Part shown: positions 9,397-19,300 of the stretch, in pieces
How the letters are laid out: every line of letters begins with the position of its first letter
How positions within the stretch are numbered: position 1 is the first letter of the stretch
Assembly (NCBI RefSeq): GCF_004519295.1
Contig: NZ_SOZH01000010.1
Coordinates: 173,763 to 237,762 of the forward strand
DNA: 64,000 nucleotides
DNA from: Cellulosimicrobium funkei
GTDB lineage: Bacteria; Actinomycetota; Actinomycetes; Actinomycetales; Cellulomonadaceae
Reading direction: 5' to 3'
Notes under the pieces: generated by a model
Database searches by the model: none
Told to the model about the DNA's origin: nothing
Seen by the model: only the letters and a program-made list of their open reading frames with translations
Translations under genes and position numbers: made by a program

Positions 9397-10734
9397 GTGG
9401 CAACTCCGCAGAACTACCTAGCAGTGATCAAGGTGGTCGGCATCGGCGGTGGGGGCGTGAACGCCGTCAACCGGATGATCGAGGTCGGCCTCAAGGGTGT
9501 CGAGTTCATCGCCATCAACACGGACGCCCAGGCGCTCCTCATGTCCGACGCGGACGTCAAGCTCGACGTCGGTCGCGAGCTCACGCGCGGTCTCGGCGCC
9601 GGCGCCGACCCCGAGGTCGGCAAGAAGGCCGCCGAGGACCACGCCGAGGAGATCGAGGACGTGCTGCGCGGCGCGGACATGGTCTTCGTCACGGCGGGCG
9701 AGGGCGGCGGCACCGGCACGGGCGGCGCACCGGTCGTCGCCCGCATCGCGCGCTCGCTCGGCGCGCTGACCGTCGGCGTCGTGACGCGGCCCTTCACGTT
9801 CGAGGGCCGCCGCCGCTCGGTCCAGGCGGACCAGGGCATCGAGAACCTGCGCAACGAGGTCGACACCCTCATCGTCATCCCGAACGACCGCCTCCTGTCG
9901 ATGTCGGACCGCAACGTCAGCGCGCTGCAGGCGTTCCACCAGGCCGACCAGGTGCTGCTGTCCGGTGTCCAGGGCATCACCGACCTCATCACGACCCCCG
10001 GTCTCATCAACCTCGACTTCGCGGACGTCAAGTCCGTCATGCAGGGCGCGGGCAGCGCCCTCATGGGCATCGGCAACGCGCGGGGCGACGACCGCGCGGT
10101 CCAGGCCGCCGAGATGGCGATCTCGTCGCCGCTCCTCGAGGCGAGCATCGACGGCGCCCACGGCGTGCTGCTCTCCATCCAGGGTGGTTCCGACCTCGGC
10201 CTGTTCGAGATCAACGAGGCGGCGCGCCTGGTCCACGAGGCCGCGCACACCGAGGCGAACATCATCTTCGGCGCCGTGATCGACGACGCGCTGGGCGACG
10301 AGGTCCGTGTCACCGTCATCGCGGCCGGCTTCGACGGCGGTGCCCCGCAGGTGCGGGGCGACGCGCGGGCGCTCGGCCAGGTGGCAGGTGCCCAGCGCCC
10401 CGCGACGAGCGCGATCCCGGTCGTGCCCGCCGCGCGGACCGTGCCGCCGGCACCGACGACGGGTGCGCACACGCTGCCGCGGCCGGTCGTGCCGATCCAG
10501 CCGGAGGCCGACGACGTGCCCGTCACGCTCGACGGCGGTCACGGCCCGGTGCCGGTGCAGCCGGTCGCCCCCGCCCCGTTCACCGTGGTCGGTTCCGGCG
10601 ACGCCGGGAACCACAACGCGGAGGCCGTGCCGGGCGGGCAGAACGAGGGCGTCGACGTGCCCCCGCGGATCTTCGACGAGGAGCCCCCGCGCCGCAAGGT
10701 CGAGGAGCTCGACGTGCCCGACTTCCTCAAGTGA
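9397..10734 (+). CDS. ftsZ: Cell division GTPase FtsZ
   Basis: 445 residues, the tubulin-like GTPase that forms the cytokinetic ring. The nucleotide site includes [13 protein letters not shown] near 16-27 and the signature GGGTGTGG at 103-110; the T7 loop [11 protein letters not shown] is intact. A Pro/Ala-rich linker of about 110 residues precedes the C-terminal peptide DVPDFLK, the actinobacterial docking tail for SepF and other partners. GTG 9397 follows GAGAGG (about 9384-9389). No ftsA lies nearby, as usual in this phylum; the nearby sepF is the likely membrane tether. Confidence 0.98.
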   Translation: MATPQNYLAVIKVVGIGGGGVNAVNRMIEVGLKGVEFIAINTDAQALLMSDADVKLDVGRELTRGLGAGADPEVGKKAAEDHAEEIEDVLRGADMVFVTAGEGGGTGTGGAPVVARIARSLGALTVGVVTRPFTFEGRRRSVQADQGIENLRNEVDTLIVIPNDRLLSMSDRNVSALQAFHQADQVLLSGVQGITDLITTPGLINLDFADVKSVMQGAGSALMGIGNARGDDRAVQAAEMAISSPLLEASIDGAHGVLLSIQGGSDLGLFEINEAARLVHEAAHTEANIIFGAVIDDALGDEVRVTVIAAGFDGGAPQVRGDARALGQVAGAQRPATSAIPVVPAARTVPPAPTTGAHTLPRPVVPIQPEADDVPVTLDGGHGPVPVQPVAPAPFTVVGSGDAGNHNAEAVPGGQNEGVDVPPRIFDEEPPRRKVEELDVPDFLK

Positions 10735-10768
10735 CGGTGCGCGACCGCGTGGCGCGGTGCGGGGCCGC

Positions 10769-11575
10769 GTGAGCGCCGGGGCCGTGCAGGACGGGAGGGG
10801 CGGTGCCGACGGCGCCGCCCCTCCCGTCCTGCTCGAGGTGGACCTCGGGCCGGGGGTGCGCGCCGGCTTCACGACGCGCGACGGCGGGCTCTCGCCGGCG
10901 CCGTGGGACACGCTCAACCTCGGGCTGAACGTGACCGACGACGCCGATCGGGTGCGCGCCAACCGTGCGCGCGCGGCCGCGTGGCTCGGCGTCCCGGCGT
11001 CCTTCGCGACGCAGGTGCACGGCACCCGCGTCGCGACGGTGGAGCCTGTGCCGCGCGGTGCGGACCCCGTCGACACGGTGGGGGAGGCGGACGCCCTCGT
11101 CGCCGCGTCCCGCGGCGCGGGCCTCGGCGTTCTCGTGGCCGACTGCGTGCCCGTCCTCCTCGCAGACGCCGAGGCGGGCGTCGTCGGCGTCGCGCACGCC
11201 GGGCGCCGCGGCCTCGCGCACGGGGTGGTCGACGCGGCGCTGGGCGCCCTGGTCGCCGCTGGCGCGCGGGTCGAGCGGGTGCGGGCCGCCGTCGGGCCGA
11301 GTGCGTGCGGGCGGTGCTACGAGGTGCCCGCGTGGATGCGCGACGACGTCGCGCTCGCGCGTCCGGCCACGTGGTCCACGACGTCCTGGGGGGCGCCGGC
11401 GCTCGACCTGCCCGCGGGGGTCGTCGCCGACCTCGTCGCGGCGGGCGTGGCGGACGTCGTGCGCGTCCCGGCGTGCACGATCGAGGACGAGCGGTTCTTC
11501 TCGCACCGTCGGGCGGCGCGCCGCGGCACGACGACCGGTCGGTTCGCCGGGCTCGTGGCGCTCACCGACACCTGA
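10769..11575 (+). CDS. pgeF: Peptidoglycan editing factor PgeF (YfiH/laccase-domain, multicopper-like purine nucleosidase family)
   Basis: 268 residues from GTG 10769. The zinc-site motifs of the PgeF/YfiH fold are present: an ATQVHGTRV His, [10 protein letters not shown] with its Cys, VAHAGRRGL with its His, and later ACGRCYEV. Known members act on UDP-MurNAc peptides in E. coli or on purine nucleosides, so the exact substrate is uncertain. The gene begins 34 bases after ftsZ and precedes sepF, the conserved ftsZ-pgeF-sepF order. GTG 10784 is an alternative in-frame start; both precede the conserved core. Confidence 0.88.
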   Translation: MSAGAVQDGRGGADGAAPPVLLEVDLGPGVRAGFTTRDGGLSPAPWDTLNLGLNVTDDADRVRANRARAAAWLGVPASFATQVHGTRVATVEPVPRGADPVDTVGEADALVAASRGAGLGVLVADCVPVLLADAEAGVVGVAHAGRRGLAHGVVDAALGALVAAGARVERVRAAVGPSACGRCYEVPAWMRDDVALARPATWSTTSWGAPALDLPAGVVADLVAAGVADVVRVPACTIEDERFFSHRRAARRGTTTGRFAGLVALTDT

Positions 11576-11714
11576 GCGGGCTCGGTCCGACCTCCGCACG
11601 AGGTTGCGCACGCCGGGCGTGTCGTCCGGGGCTCGCCGCGCACCCTCGGTTAGCGTGAACGCACCGGTCCGACGGCCGGTGGACCGAGGATCGATCGAGG
11701 ACGGAGCAAGGCCC

Positions 11715-12200
11715 ATGGCGGGAGCGCTGCGCAAGACCATGCTGTATCTGGGCCTCGCTGATGATCGCGGCGAGGACGAGCAGGACGAGTACGTCGACGA
11801 GCTCGACGAGACGGGGGCGGACGTGGCGCACGACTACCAGGCACCGGTGACGCCGCTGCACCGCGCGCTCGGGCCGCGCGAGGTGCCGCAGACGAGCATG
11901 TCGGCGGCCGAGCTGCGGCGGATCACGACGGTGCACCCGCGGTCGTACAACGACGCGCGCGTGATCGGCGAGGCGTTCCGCGGCGGCACCCCGGTGATCA
12001 TGAACCTCTCGGACATGGACGACGCGGACGCGAAGCGCCTCGTCGACTTCTCCGCGGGCCTCATCTTCGGGCTGCACGGGGCCATCGAGCGCGTCACCAA
12101 CAAGGTGTTCCTGCTCTCGCCCGAGCACGTCGAGATCACCGGCGAGGAGCAGGCCGCCGCGCCGGCCCCCGGTCGCGCGGGCTTCTACAACCAGAGCTGA
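11715..12200 (+). CDS. sepF: Cell division protein SepF
   Basis: 161 residues. The N-terminal [14 protein letters not shown] forms the short amphipathic membrane-binding helix; an acidic linker follows, and the DUF552 core (about residues 70-145) carries [38 protein letters not shown] and GLIFGL. SepF tethers FtsZ to the membrane and, in actinobacteria, substitutes for FtsA. ATG 11715 is preceded by GGAG at 11702-11705. A 139-base gap separates it from pgeF, so it may have its own promoter. Confidence 0.95.
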   Translation: MAGALRKTMLYLGLADDRGEDEQDEYVDELDETGADVAHDYQAPVTPLHRALGPREVPQTSMSAAELRRITTVHPRSYNDARVIGEAFRGGTPVIMNLSDMDDADAKRLVDFSAGLIFGLHGAIERVTNKVFLLSPEHVEITGEEQAAAPAPGRAGFYNQS

Positions 12201-12245
12201 GCGTGCGCGCGGCGCGGTGACCCGCCGAGCACGCGCCGCACGCAC

Positions 12246-12279
12246 GGAGGGGCGGACGCGGTGACGCGCCCGTCCCTCC
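12246..12279 (+). terminator. Candidate hairpin terminator after sepF
   Basis: GGAGGGGCGGACGCG pairs with CGCGCCCGTCCCTCC around a GTGA loop: a 15-base stem with one G-U pair and one mismatch. No clear U-tract follows. Its place between sepF and the separately promoted yggT gene fits transcription termination. Confidence 0.55.
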
Positions 12280-12350
12280 TGCGCGTCCGCCCTGGGCGTA
12301 GCGCGTGTCCCCGGCGGGGCCGGGGGCGGTGCGTCTGGCACAGTTGACCC

Positions 12351-12641
12351 GTGATCTGGGACCTCATCACAGGCATCGTCGGATTCCTGCTCTGGCTCTA
12401 CCTGCTGCTGCTCATCGGTCGGCTCGTGTTCGACTGGGTGCAGTTCTTCGCCCGCGACTGGAGGCCCCGTGGGGTCCTGCTGGTGCTCGCCGAGGTGATC
12501 TACTCGGCGACGGACCCGCCCCTGCGCGCGCTGCGTCGGCTCATCCCGCCGCTCTCGCTGGGTCAGGTGCGCCTCGACCTCGCATTCATCATCCTGTTCT
12601 TCGCGGTGACGATCGCGGCGCAGGTCGTGTCCTCGCTCTGA
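12351..12641 (+). CDS. YggT family small membrane protein
   Basis: 96 residues with two hydrophobic segments (about 4-27 and 75-94) and the family's central cytoplasmic stretch including SATDPPLRALRRLIPPL. YggT proteins sit between sepF and divIVA in many Gram-positives; their role is unclear, with proposed links to division and osmotic stress. GTG 12351 lies six bases after CACAGT (12339-12344), a weak -10, so it may be leaderless like several neighbours. No Shine-Dalgarno is seen. Confidence 0.88.
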   Translation: MIWDLITGIVGFLLWLYLLLLIGRLVFDWVQFFARDWRPRGVLLVLAEVIYSATDPPLRALRRLIPPLSLGQVRLDLAFIILFFAVTIAAQVVSSL

Positions 12642-12866
12642 GACGCACGTCACCCGATCGGGGTGTCCGGGCGGTCCGTACCGGGCCGCTACGTCCGGTT
12701 CGCCCCGACCCCCACCGCGCGCCCGCGCACGCTGCACGCCGTCGGCACGGTTCGACGGCGCGCGACGGCGCGGCTGCTCCCGCCCCTGAGGGCAATGTCC
12801 GCTACTTTGGAGTCTGGTGATCGCGAGGTCGCCCGGACCGACACGCAAACGCTATGAGGTGAACCG

Positions 12867-13541
12867 ATGGCACTGCTCACTGCAGAGGACATCCTGAACA
12901 AGAAGTTCTCGGCGACGAAGTTCCGCGAGGGCTACGACGTCGAAGAGGTCGACGACTTCTTGGACGAGGTGGTGAGGACCCTCAACTCCGTGCAGGAGGA
13001 GAACGAGGACCTCAAGGCGAAGCTCGCCGCGGCGGAGCGTCGTCTCGCCGAGCTCAGCCGAGCCGACGCGTCCAGCGCTGCGGTGCAGCCCCCCGTCGTC
13101 GAGACGCCGAAGGCGCCCGAGCCGGAGCCGGAGCCCGTGCGCGCCGCCCCGATCTCGCAGGCCGTCGTCACGAAGAACGCGGCGGAGCCAGAGTCGGCGA
13201 CGGGCATGCTCCAGCTGGCCCAGAAGCTGCACGACGACTACGTGCGCTCCGGCCAGGAGGAGGGTGACCGCCTCATCGCGGAGGCCAAGGAGGAGGGCTC
13301 GCGCATCGTGCGCGAGGCCGAGGAGACCTCGCACCGCACGCTCTCGCAGCTCGAGCAGGAGCGTTCGCTCCTCGAGCGCAAGATCGACGAGCTGCGGATC
13401 TTCGAGCGGGACTACCGCACGCGTCTCAAGAGCTACCTGCAGAACCTGCTGGGCGACCTGGACAACCGGGGCAGCGCCCTCCCGCCGCGCAGCAACGTCG
13501 GCGGGGCGAGCCGCACGAGCGACCTCGCTCCCGGCATCTAG
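12867..13541 (+). CDS. divIVA: Polar growth/cell-division coiled-coil protein DivIVA (Wag31-like)
   Basis: 224 residues. The conserved N-terminal DivIVA membrane-binding domain includes EDILNKKFSATKFREGYD and VDDFLDEVV (residues 7-38). A short coiled coil follows, then a Pro/Glu/Ala-rich linker (about 68-105), then a long charged coiled coil to about 195 and a Ser/Arg tail. In actinobacteria this protein marks poles and septa and directs polar peptidoglycan synthesis. ATG 12867 has the Shine-Dalgarno GAGGTG about seven bases upstream. The 225-base upstream gap includes TACTTT (12803-12808), a weak candidate -10. Confidence 0.95.
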   Translation: MALLTAEDILNKKFSATKFREGYDVEEVDDFLDEVVRTLNSVQEENEDLKAKLAAAERRLAELSRADASSAAVQPPVVETPKAPEPEPEPVRAAPISQAVVTKNAAEPESATGMLQLAQKLHDDYVRSGQEEGDRLIAEAKEEGSRIVREAEETSHRTLSQLEQERSLLERKIDELRIFERDYRTRLKSYLQNLLGDLDNRGSALPPRSNVGGASRTSDLAPGI

Positions 13542-13560
13542 CACCTGCGTCGACCGTCCG

Positions 13561-13643
13561 GCAGCGGCCGGTACGCCACGCACCTACGCCTTCTCTCCCG
13601 CCTCGGCGGACCGGCGTGGTGTGTTGTGCGTACCGGCCGCTGC
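13561..13643. repeat. 16-base perfect inverted repeat between divIVA and the DksA-like gene
   Basis: GCAGCGGCCGGTACGC (13561-13576) and GCGTACCGGCCGCTGC (13628-13643) are exact reverse complements separated by 51 bases that contain a smaller hairpin (CCGCC-TC-GGCGG). The right arm ends just before TACTCT, a possible -10 for the downstream gene. As RNA it would fold into a long stem terminating divIVA; as DNA it could be an operator. Confidence 0.6.
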
Positions 13644-13679
13644 GTCTACTCTCGCGTGACTCGAACTTGGAGGGGCGAC

Positions 13680-14141
13680 ATGACCAAGCTCACCACCGCG
13701 GCCCGTTCGGCCGTGCGCGACCGTTTCCCGAACCTCGCGAAGGACGTCAAGTCCTTCCCCGTGCGCGACGGGGAGGAGCCCTGGACCCTGCGGGAGGCCG
13801 AGGAGCTCGCCGCGGAGCTGCTCGCCGAGAAGGAGCGGCTGGAGGGGGAGCTCGCCGTCGCGGACGAGGAGCTGTCGAACCTCCTGCGCCACTCCGGTGA
13901 CGGGGCCGGCGACGACCAGGCCGACTCCGGGTCCAGCGCCCTCGAGCGAGAGCAGGAGCTGACGCTCGTCAACAACGTGCGCGACCTCCTCGCGCAGACG
14001 TCGCACGCGCTCGACCGCATCGCGGCCGGCACGTACGCGACGTGCGAGGAGACGGGGCTGCCGATCGGCAAGGCGCGCCTCCAGGCGTTCCCGCGCGCGA
14101 ACCTCTCGGTCGAGGCCAAGCAGCGCGCCGAGCGGCGCTGA
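13680..14141 (+). CDS. TraR/DksA-family protein with a degenerate zinc finger
   Basis: 153 residues from ATG 13680, which follows GGAGGGG at a good distance. The N-terminal two thirds are acidic and helical (coiled-coil-like, about 40-110). The C-terminal block [33 protein letters not shown] aligns by eye to the DksA/TraR finger, in 20-residue-plus length, but of the four expected Cys only the first remains: the second is Thr and the LCxxC pair reads LSVEA. Family members bind RNA polymerase's secondary channel; whether this one does without zinc is unknown. It precedes lspA. Confidence 0.85.
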   Translation: MTKLTTAARSAVRDRFPNLAKDVKSFPVRDGEEPWTLREAEELAAELLAEKERLEGELAVADEELSNLLRHSGDGAGDDQADSGSSALEREQELTLVNNVRDLLAQTSHALDRIAAGTYATCEETGLPIGKARLQAFPRANLSVEAKQRAERR

Positions 14142-14200
14142 GCGCCGACGCGTCGCGGGGCCGCGTCGACCGGGGCGACGACGTGGCAGACTTGCGGCCG

Positions 14201-14887
14201 ATGTCCACCTCCGCGCGCCCCGAGCCCACCGACCCCGCCGACGCCTCCCCGCAGGCGCCCGCCGACCTCGCCGCAGGAGCCGTCCGGCGCGGTCCGCGAC
14301 GCGTCCTGGTCGTGTGGACCGTCGTCCTCGCCGTCCTCGTCCTCGTGCTCGACCAGCTCACCAAGTGGTGGGCGGAGTCGAGCCTCACGCTGGGCGACGA
14401 CACGATCCCGCTGGTGGGGTCGCTGCTCGGGCTGCGGCTCATCTACAACCCCGGTGCGGCGCTCTCCATCGCGACCGGCATGACGTGGCTCCTGACCATC
14501 GTCGTGGTCGCGGTCGTCGTCGTCATCGTGCGCATGGTGAGCCGCATCGGCTCGCGCGCGTGGGCCGTCGCGCTGGGCCTCCTGCTGGGCGGCGCGCTCG
14601 GGAACCTCGTCGACCGCTTCTTCCGGGAGCCCGGCTTCGCGCGCGGGCACGTCGTCGACTTCATCGCCTACGCGAACTGGTTCGTGGGCAACGTCGCGGA
14701 CATCGCGATCGTGGCCGCGGCCGTGATGATCGCCGTCCTGTCGGTGCTCGGCATCGGGCTGGACGGGACGCGCCACGGCGGCGACCACGCGGGCTCCGGG
14801 ACGAGCGCCGACGACGCCGTCGAGCCGACGTCCGGGCCCGCACCCGAGCCGACCGCCACGCGAACCGACGACGAGGGGGCGCGGTGA
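14201..14887 (+). CDS. lspA: Lipoprotein signal peptidase LspA
   Basis: 228 residues, an aspartyl protease of the membrane that cleaves prolipoprotein signal peptides after lipidation. Four hydrophobic helices are visible. Family blocks are [24 protein letters not shown] with one catalytic Asp, and [12 protein letters not shown] with the other. A Pro/Ala-rich N-terminus and a 40-residue acidic Thr-rich tail extend the core of about 160 residues. ATG 14201 is chosen because CAGACT, a weak -10, ends eight bases before it; GTG 14183 is an alternative. The stop overlaps the next start (GTGA). Confidence 0.95.
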   Translation: MSTSARPEPTDPADASPQAPADLAAGAVRRGPRRVLVVWTVVLAVLVLVLDQLTKWWAESSLTLGDDTIPLVGSLLGLRLIYNPGAALSIATGMTWLLTIVVVAVVVVIVRMVSRIGSRAWAVALGLLLGGALGNLVDRFFREPGFARGHVVDFIAYANWFVGNVADIAIVAAAVMIAVLSVLGIGLDGTRHGGDHAGSGTSADDAVEPTSGPAPEPTATRTDDEGAR

Positions 14888-15813
14888 GCCTCCGGTCGCT
14901 CCCGGTGCCCGACGGCCTCGCGGGCGAGAGGGTCGACGCCGGGCTGTCCCGGCTCCTCGGCCTCTCGCGGACGCGGGCCGCAGAGCTCGCCGCAGGCGGC
15001 GCCGTCCGCCTCGACGGGCGCGAGGTCGGCAAGTCCGACCGGCTCGTCCCGGGCGGGTGGCTCGAGGTCGACGTGCCCGACGCCGCGCCCGCCGTCGAGG
15101 TCGTCGCGGAACCCGTGCCGGGCATGGGCATCGTGCATGACGACGACGACCTGGTGGTCGTCGACAAGCCCGTCGGGGTCGCGGCCCACCCGTCGCCGGG
15201 CTGGACGGGCCCGACCGTCGTCGGCGCCCTCGCGGCCGCGGGGTACCGGATCTCGACGTCGGGCGCCGCGGAGCGCCAGGGCATCGTGCACCGCCTCGAC
15301 GCCGGGACGTCGGGACTCATGGTCGTCGCGAAGAGCGAGGTCGCGTACACCGCGCTCAAGCGCGCCTTCAAGGAGCGCACGGTCGAGAAGGTCTATCACG
15401 CGCTCGTCCAGGGCCATCCCGAGCCCACCACCGGGACCATCGACGCGCCGATCGGGCGGCACCCCAGCGCGGACTGGAAGTTCGCGGTCACGGCGGAGGG
15501 CAAGCCCTCGGTCACGCACTACGAGGTGCTCGAGATGCTGCCCGCCGCGTCCCTCGTCGAGGTGCACCTCGAGACGGGTCGCACGCACCAGATCCGGGTG
15601 CACTTCTCCGCGCTGCGGCACCCGTGCGTCGGCGACCTCACGTACGGTGCCGACCCGGTGCTGGCCTCGCGCGTGTCCCTGACGCGCCAGTGGCTGCACG
15701 CGATGCGCCTCGGGTTCGAGCACCCCACGACCGGGCAGTGGCTCGAGCTGACGAGCGAGTACCCGGACGACCTCGCGCACGCGCTCGAGGTGCTGCGCGG
15801 GGCGTACGCGTGA
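14884..15813 (+). CDS. RluD-type 23S rRNA pseudouridine synthase
   Basis: 309 residues from GTG 14884. An N-terminal S4 RNA-binding domain (about 13-60) is followed by the RluA/RluD catalytic domain: [17 protein letters not shown], then the signature [13 protein letters not shown] near 138-150 with the catalytic Asp, and [11 protein letters not shown]. It isomerises uridines in rRNA; RluD-like target sites (helix 69 region) are inferred from the family. It is coupled by overlap to lspA upstream and to the broken GNAT downstream. Confidence 0.93.
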   Translation: MSLRSLPVPDGLAGERVDAGLSRLLGLSRTRAAELAAGGAVRLDGREVGKSDRLVPGGWLEVDVPDAAPAVEVVAEPVPGMGIVHDDDDLVVVDKPVGVAAHPSPGWTGPTVVGALAAAGYRISTSGAAERQGIVHRLDAGTSGLMVVAKSEVAYTALKRAFKERTVEKVYHALVQGHPEPTTGTIDAPIGRHPSADWKFAVTAEGKPSVTHYEVLEMLPAASLVEVHLETGRTHQIRVHFSALRHPCVGDLTYGADPVLASRVSLTRQWLHAMRLGFEHPTTGQWLELTSEYPDDLAHALEVLRGAYA

Positions 15814-16234
15814 CCGTCGCCGCCTCGGGGCCGGGCGACGCCCGGCTCGCCGTGGAGCGCGTGGCCGACGACGCCGGGCTGGCCGCCGCGCACGCGCTGC
15901 GGCTCGCGGTGTTCGTCGACGAGCAGGGGGTGCCGGTCGAGGAGGAGATCGACGACCTGGACACCGCGGAGACGACCACGCACGTGCTCGTCCGGGACCG
16001 CGACCGGGGCGGGGACGTCGTCGGCACGGGCCGGCTCCTCACGGACCCCGCGCACCCGGGAGAGGTGCACGTCGGCCGGGTCGCGGTCGCCGCGCCGTGC
16101 GCGTCCTCCTCTCCGCCCAGGTCCAGGCGATCGGCTTCTACGAGCGGCTCGGGTACGCCGTGTCCGGACCCGTCTACCTCGACGCGGGCATCGACCACCG
16201 CGACGCCGCCAAGACCCTGACGACGTACGTCTGA
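15810..16234 (+). pseudogene. GNAT N-acetyltransferase broken by internal deletion and frameshift
   Basis: GTG 15810 overlaps the pseudouridine synthase stop and starts a normal GNAT (ElaA/YjcF-like) N-terminal half: ALRLAVFVDEQGVPVEEEIDD, then VGTGRLL and VHVGRVAVAAP to about 16096. The frame then turns into Ser/Arg-rich nonsense ending at 16220. From 16100 the +2 frame carries the rest: VLLSAQVQAIGFYERLGYAV and LDAGIDHRDAAKTL, ending at TGA 16232. The acetyl-CoA loop (RxxGxG/A) and about 20-25 residues between the halves are missing. A single miscalled base cannot account for that. Confidence 0.85.
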
Positions 16235-16320
16235 CCCCTCTCGGCGGGGCACCGCGCGCCGTTCGCGTGACGTACCGCACGACCCGCCGCGACCTCGCCC
16301 GGGTGTGGGTGGGGCACGCC

Positions 16321-16326
16321 TAAGAT
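16321..16326 (+). promoter_or_regulatory. dnaE -10 element TAAGAT
   Basis: TAAGAT ends six bases before the dnaE ATG, which would place the transcription start on the start codon (leaderless). No convincing -35 lies 17-18 bases upstream. Confidence 0.6.
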
Positions 16327-16332
16327 CGGTGC

Positions 16333-19300
16333 ATGCCCACCGCGACCGAGGACTTCGTCCACCTCCACGTCCACACCGAGTACTCGATGCTGGACGGTGC
16401 GGCCCGGATCGGGGACCTGTTCGACGAGGTCGAGCGCCTGGGCCAGAAGGCCATCGCGACGACGGACCACGGCTACGTGTTCGGGGCGTTCGAGTTCTGG
16501 TCGCGGGCGCAGGCGAAGGGCATCAAGCCGATCATCGGCGTCGAGGCGTACGTCACGCCGGGCACGAGCCGGTTCGACCAGACCCGCGTGCGGTTCGGGC
16601 AGCAGGGGCAGGAGTCCGACGACGTGTCGGCGCGCGGTGCGTACACGCACATGACGCTGCTCGCGAAGGACAACGAGGGTCTGCACAACCTGTTCCGGGC
16701 GTCGTCGCTCGCGTCGCTCGAGGGGCAGATGGGCAAGTGGCCGCGCATGGACCGCGACCTCCTCCAGCGCTACGGCAAGGGCCTCGTCGCGACGAGCGGG
16801 TGCCCGTCGGGCGAGATCCAGACGCGCCTGCGCCTCGGCCAGTGGGACGAGGCGGTGCGGACGGCGGGCGAGCTCCAGGACATCTTCGGCCGCGAGAACT
16901 TCTTCGTCGAGCTCATGGACCACGGGATCGACATCGAGACACGGGTCACGAAGGACCTCCTGCGCCTCGCGGAGACCATCGGGGCGCGCCTCGTCGCGAC
17001 GAACGACCTCCACTACGTGCGCGAGGAGGACGCTTCCAGCCAGGAGGCGCTGCTCGCGATCAACTCCGGCTCGACGCTCGACGACCCGGACCGGTTCAAG
17101 TTCGACGGCACCGGCTACTACGTGAAGTCGGCGGCCGAGATGCGCCGGGTCTTCGCGGAGCTCCCCGAGGCGTGCGACAACACGCTGCTCATCGCCGAGC
17201 AGTGCGAGGTGTCGTTCGACACGAAGGCAAACTACATGCCGCGGTTCCCCGTCCCCGAGGGCGAGGACGAGACGAGCTGGTTCGTCAAGGAGGTCGAGCG
17301 CGGGCTGCACCGCCGCTACCCGAACGGCATCCCGGACGCGGCGCGCAAGCAGGCGCAGTACGAGACCGAGGTCATCATCCAGATGGGCTTCCCGGGGTAC
17401 TTCCTCGTGGTCGCCGACTTCATCAACTGGGCCAAGGACCAGGGCATCCGCGTCGGCCCCGGCCGTGGGTCCGCCGCAGGCTCGATGGCGTCGTACCTCA
17501 TGGGCATCACCGAGCTCGACCCGCTGGAGCACGGGCTGATCTTCGAGCGGTTCCTCAACCCCGAGCGCGTCTCGATGCCCGACGTCGACGTCGACTTCGA
17601 CGAGCGTCGGCGCGGGGAGGTCATCCGGTACGTCACGGAGAAGTACGGCGACGACCGCGTCGCCCAGATCGTCACCTACGGGACGATCAAGGCCAAGCAG
17701 GCCCTCAAGGACTCGGCACGGCTCCTCGGCTTCCCGTTCGCGATGGGGGAGAAGCTCACCAAGGCGATGCCGCCGGCCGTCATGGGCAAGGACATCCCCC
17801 TGTCGGGGATCTTCGACCCGAAGCACGAGCGGTACTCCGAGGCGGCGGAGTTCCGCCAGCTCCACGACACCGACCCGGAGGCGCAGCGCGTCGTCGAGCT
17901 CGCGCGGGGTATCGAGGGGCTGAAGCGGCAGTGGGGCGTGCACGCCGCGGGCGTCATCATGTCGAGCGACCCGCTCATCGACATCATCCCGATCATGCGC
18001 CGTCCCCAGGACGGCGCGGTCATCACGCAGTTCGACTACCCGACGTCCGAGGGCCTCGGCCTCATCAAGATGGACTTCCTCGGGCTGCGGAACCTCACGA
18101 TCCTCGACGACGCGCTCGAGAACATCGAGATGAACGGCAAGGAGCCGATCGAGATCGAGTCGCTCACGCTCGACGACAAGGCGTCGTACGAGCTGCTCGC
18201 GCGCGGTGACACGCTGGGCGTGTTCCAGCTCGACGGCGGCCCCATGCGCGCGCTCCTGCGCCAGATGAAGCCGGACAAGTTCGACGACCTCTCGGCCGTC
18301 ATCGCGCTGTACCGCCCGGGCCCGATGGGCATGAACTCGCACACGAACTACGCGCTGCGCAAGAACGGGCTGCAGAAGATCGAGCCCATCCACCCGGAGC
18401 TCGAGCAGCCCCTCGCGGAGATCCTCGACGAGACCTATGGCCTCATCGTCTACCAGGAGCAGGTCCAGAGGGCCGCGCAGATCCTCGCCGGGTACTCGCT
18501 CGGACAGGCCGACCTGCTGCGGCGCGCGATGGGCAAGAAGAAGAAGGAGATCCTCGACAAGGAGTTCGTGCCGTTCCAGGCGGGCTGCCGGGAGCGCGGG
18601 TACTCCGACGCCGCGATCCAGGCGGTCTGGGACACGCTGGTCCCGTTCGCGGGCTACGCCTTCAACAAGGCGCACTCCGCCGGGTACGGCCTCGTGGCGT
18701 ACTGGACGGCGTTCCTCAAGGCGAACTACCCGACGGAGTACATGGCGGCGCTCCTGCAGAGCGTGCGCGACGACAAGGACAAGCTGGCCCTCTACCTCAA
18801 CGAGTGCCGCCGCATGCACATCACCGTGCTCCCGCCGGACGTGAACGACTCGGCGGCGAAGTTCACCGCGGTGGGCGGCGACATCCGCTTCGGTCTCACG
18901 GGCGTGCGCAACGTTGGCGCGAACGTCGTCGACGCGATCATCCGCACGCGCGAGGAGAAGGGCGCGTTCACGTCGTTCACCGACTTCCTCGACAAGGTGC
19001 CGGCCGTGGTGTGCAACAAGCGCACCATCGAGTCGCTCATCAAGGCAGGCGCCTTCGACTCGCTCGGCCACGCGCGGCGCGCCCTGCTCGTCGTGCACGA
19101 GCAGGCCGTCGACTCGGTCATCAGCGTCAAGCGCAAGGAGGCCGAGGGGCAGTTCGACCTCTTCGCCGACTTCGGGGGCGCCGACGCCGAGGACGGCATG
19201 TCGTTCTCCGTCGACGTGCCCGACCTCCCGGACTGGGACAAGAAGCAGCGCCTCGCGTTCGAGCGCGAGATGCTCGGCCTGTACGTGTCCGACCACCCGC

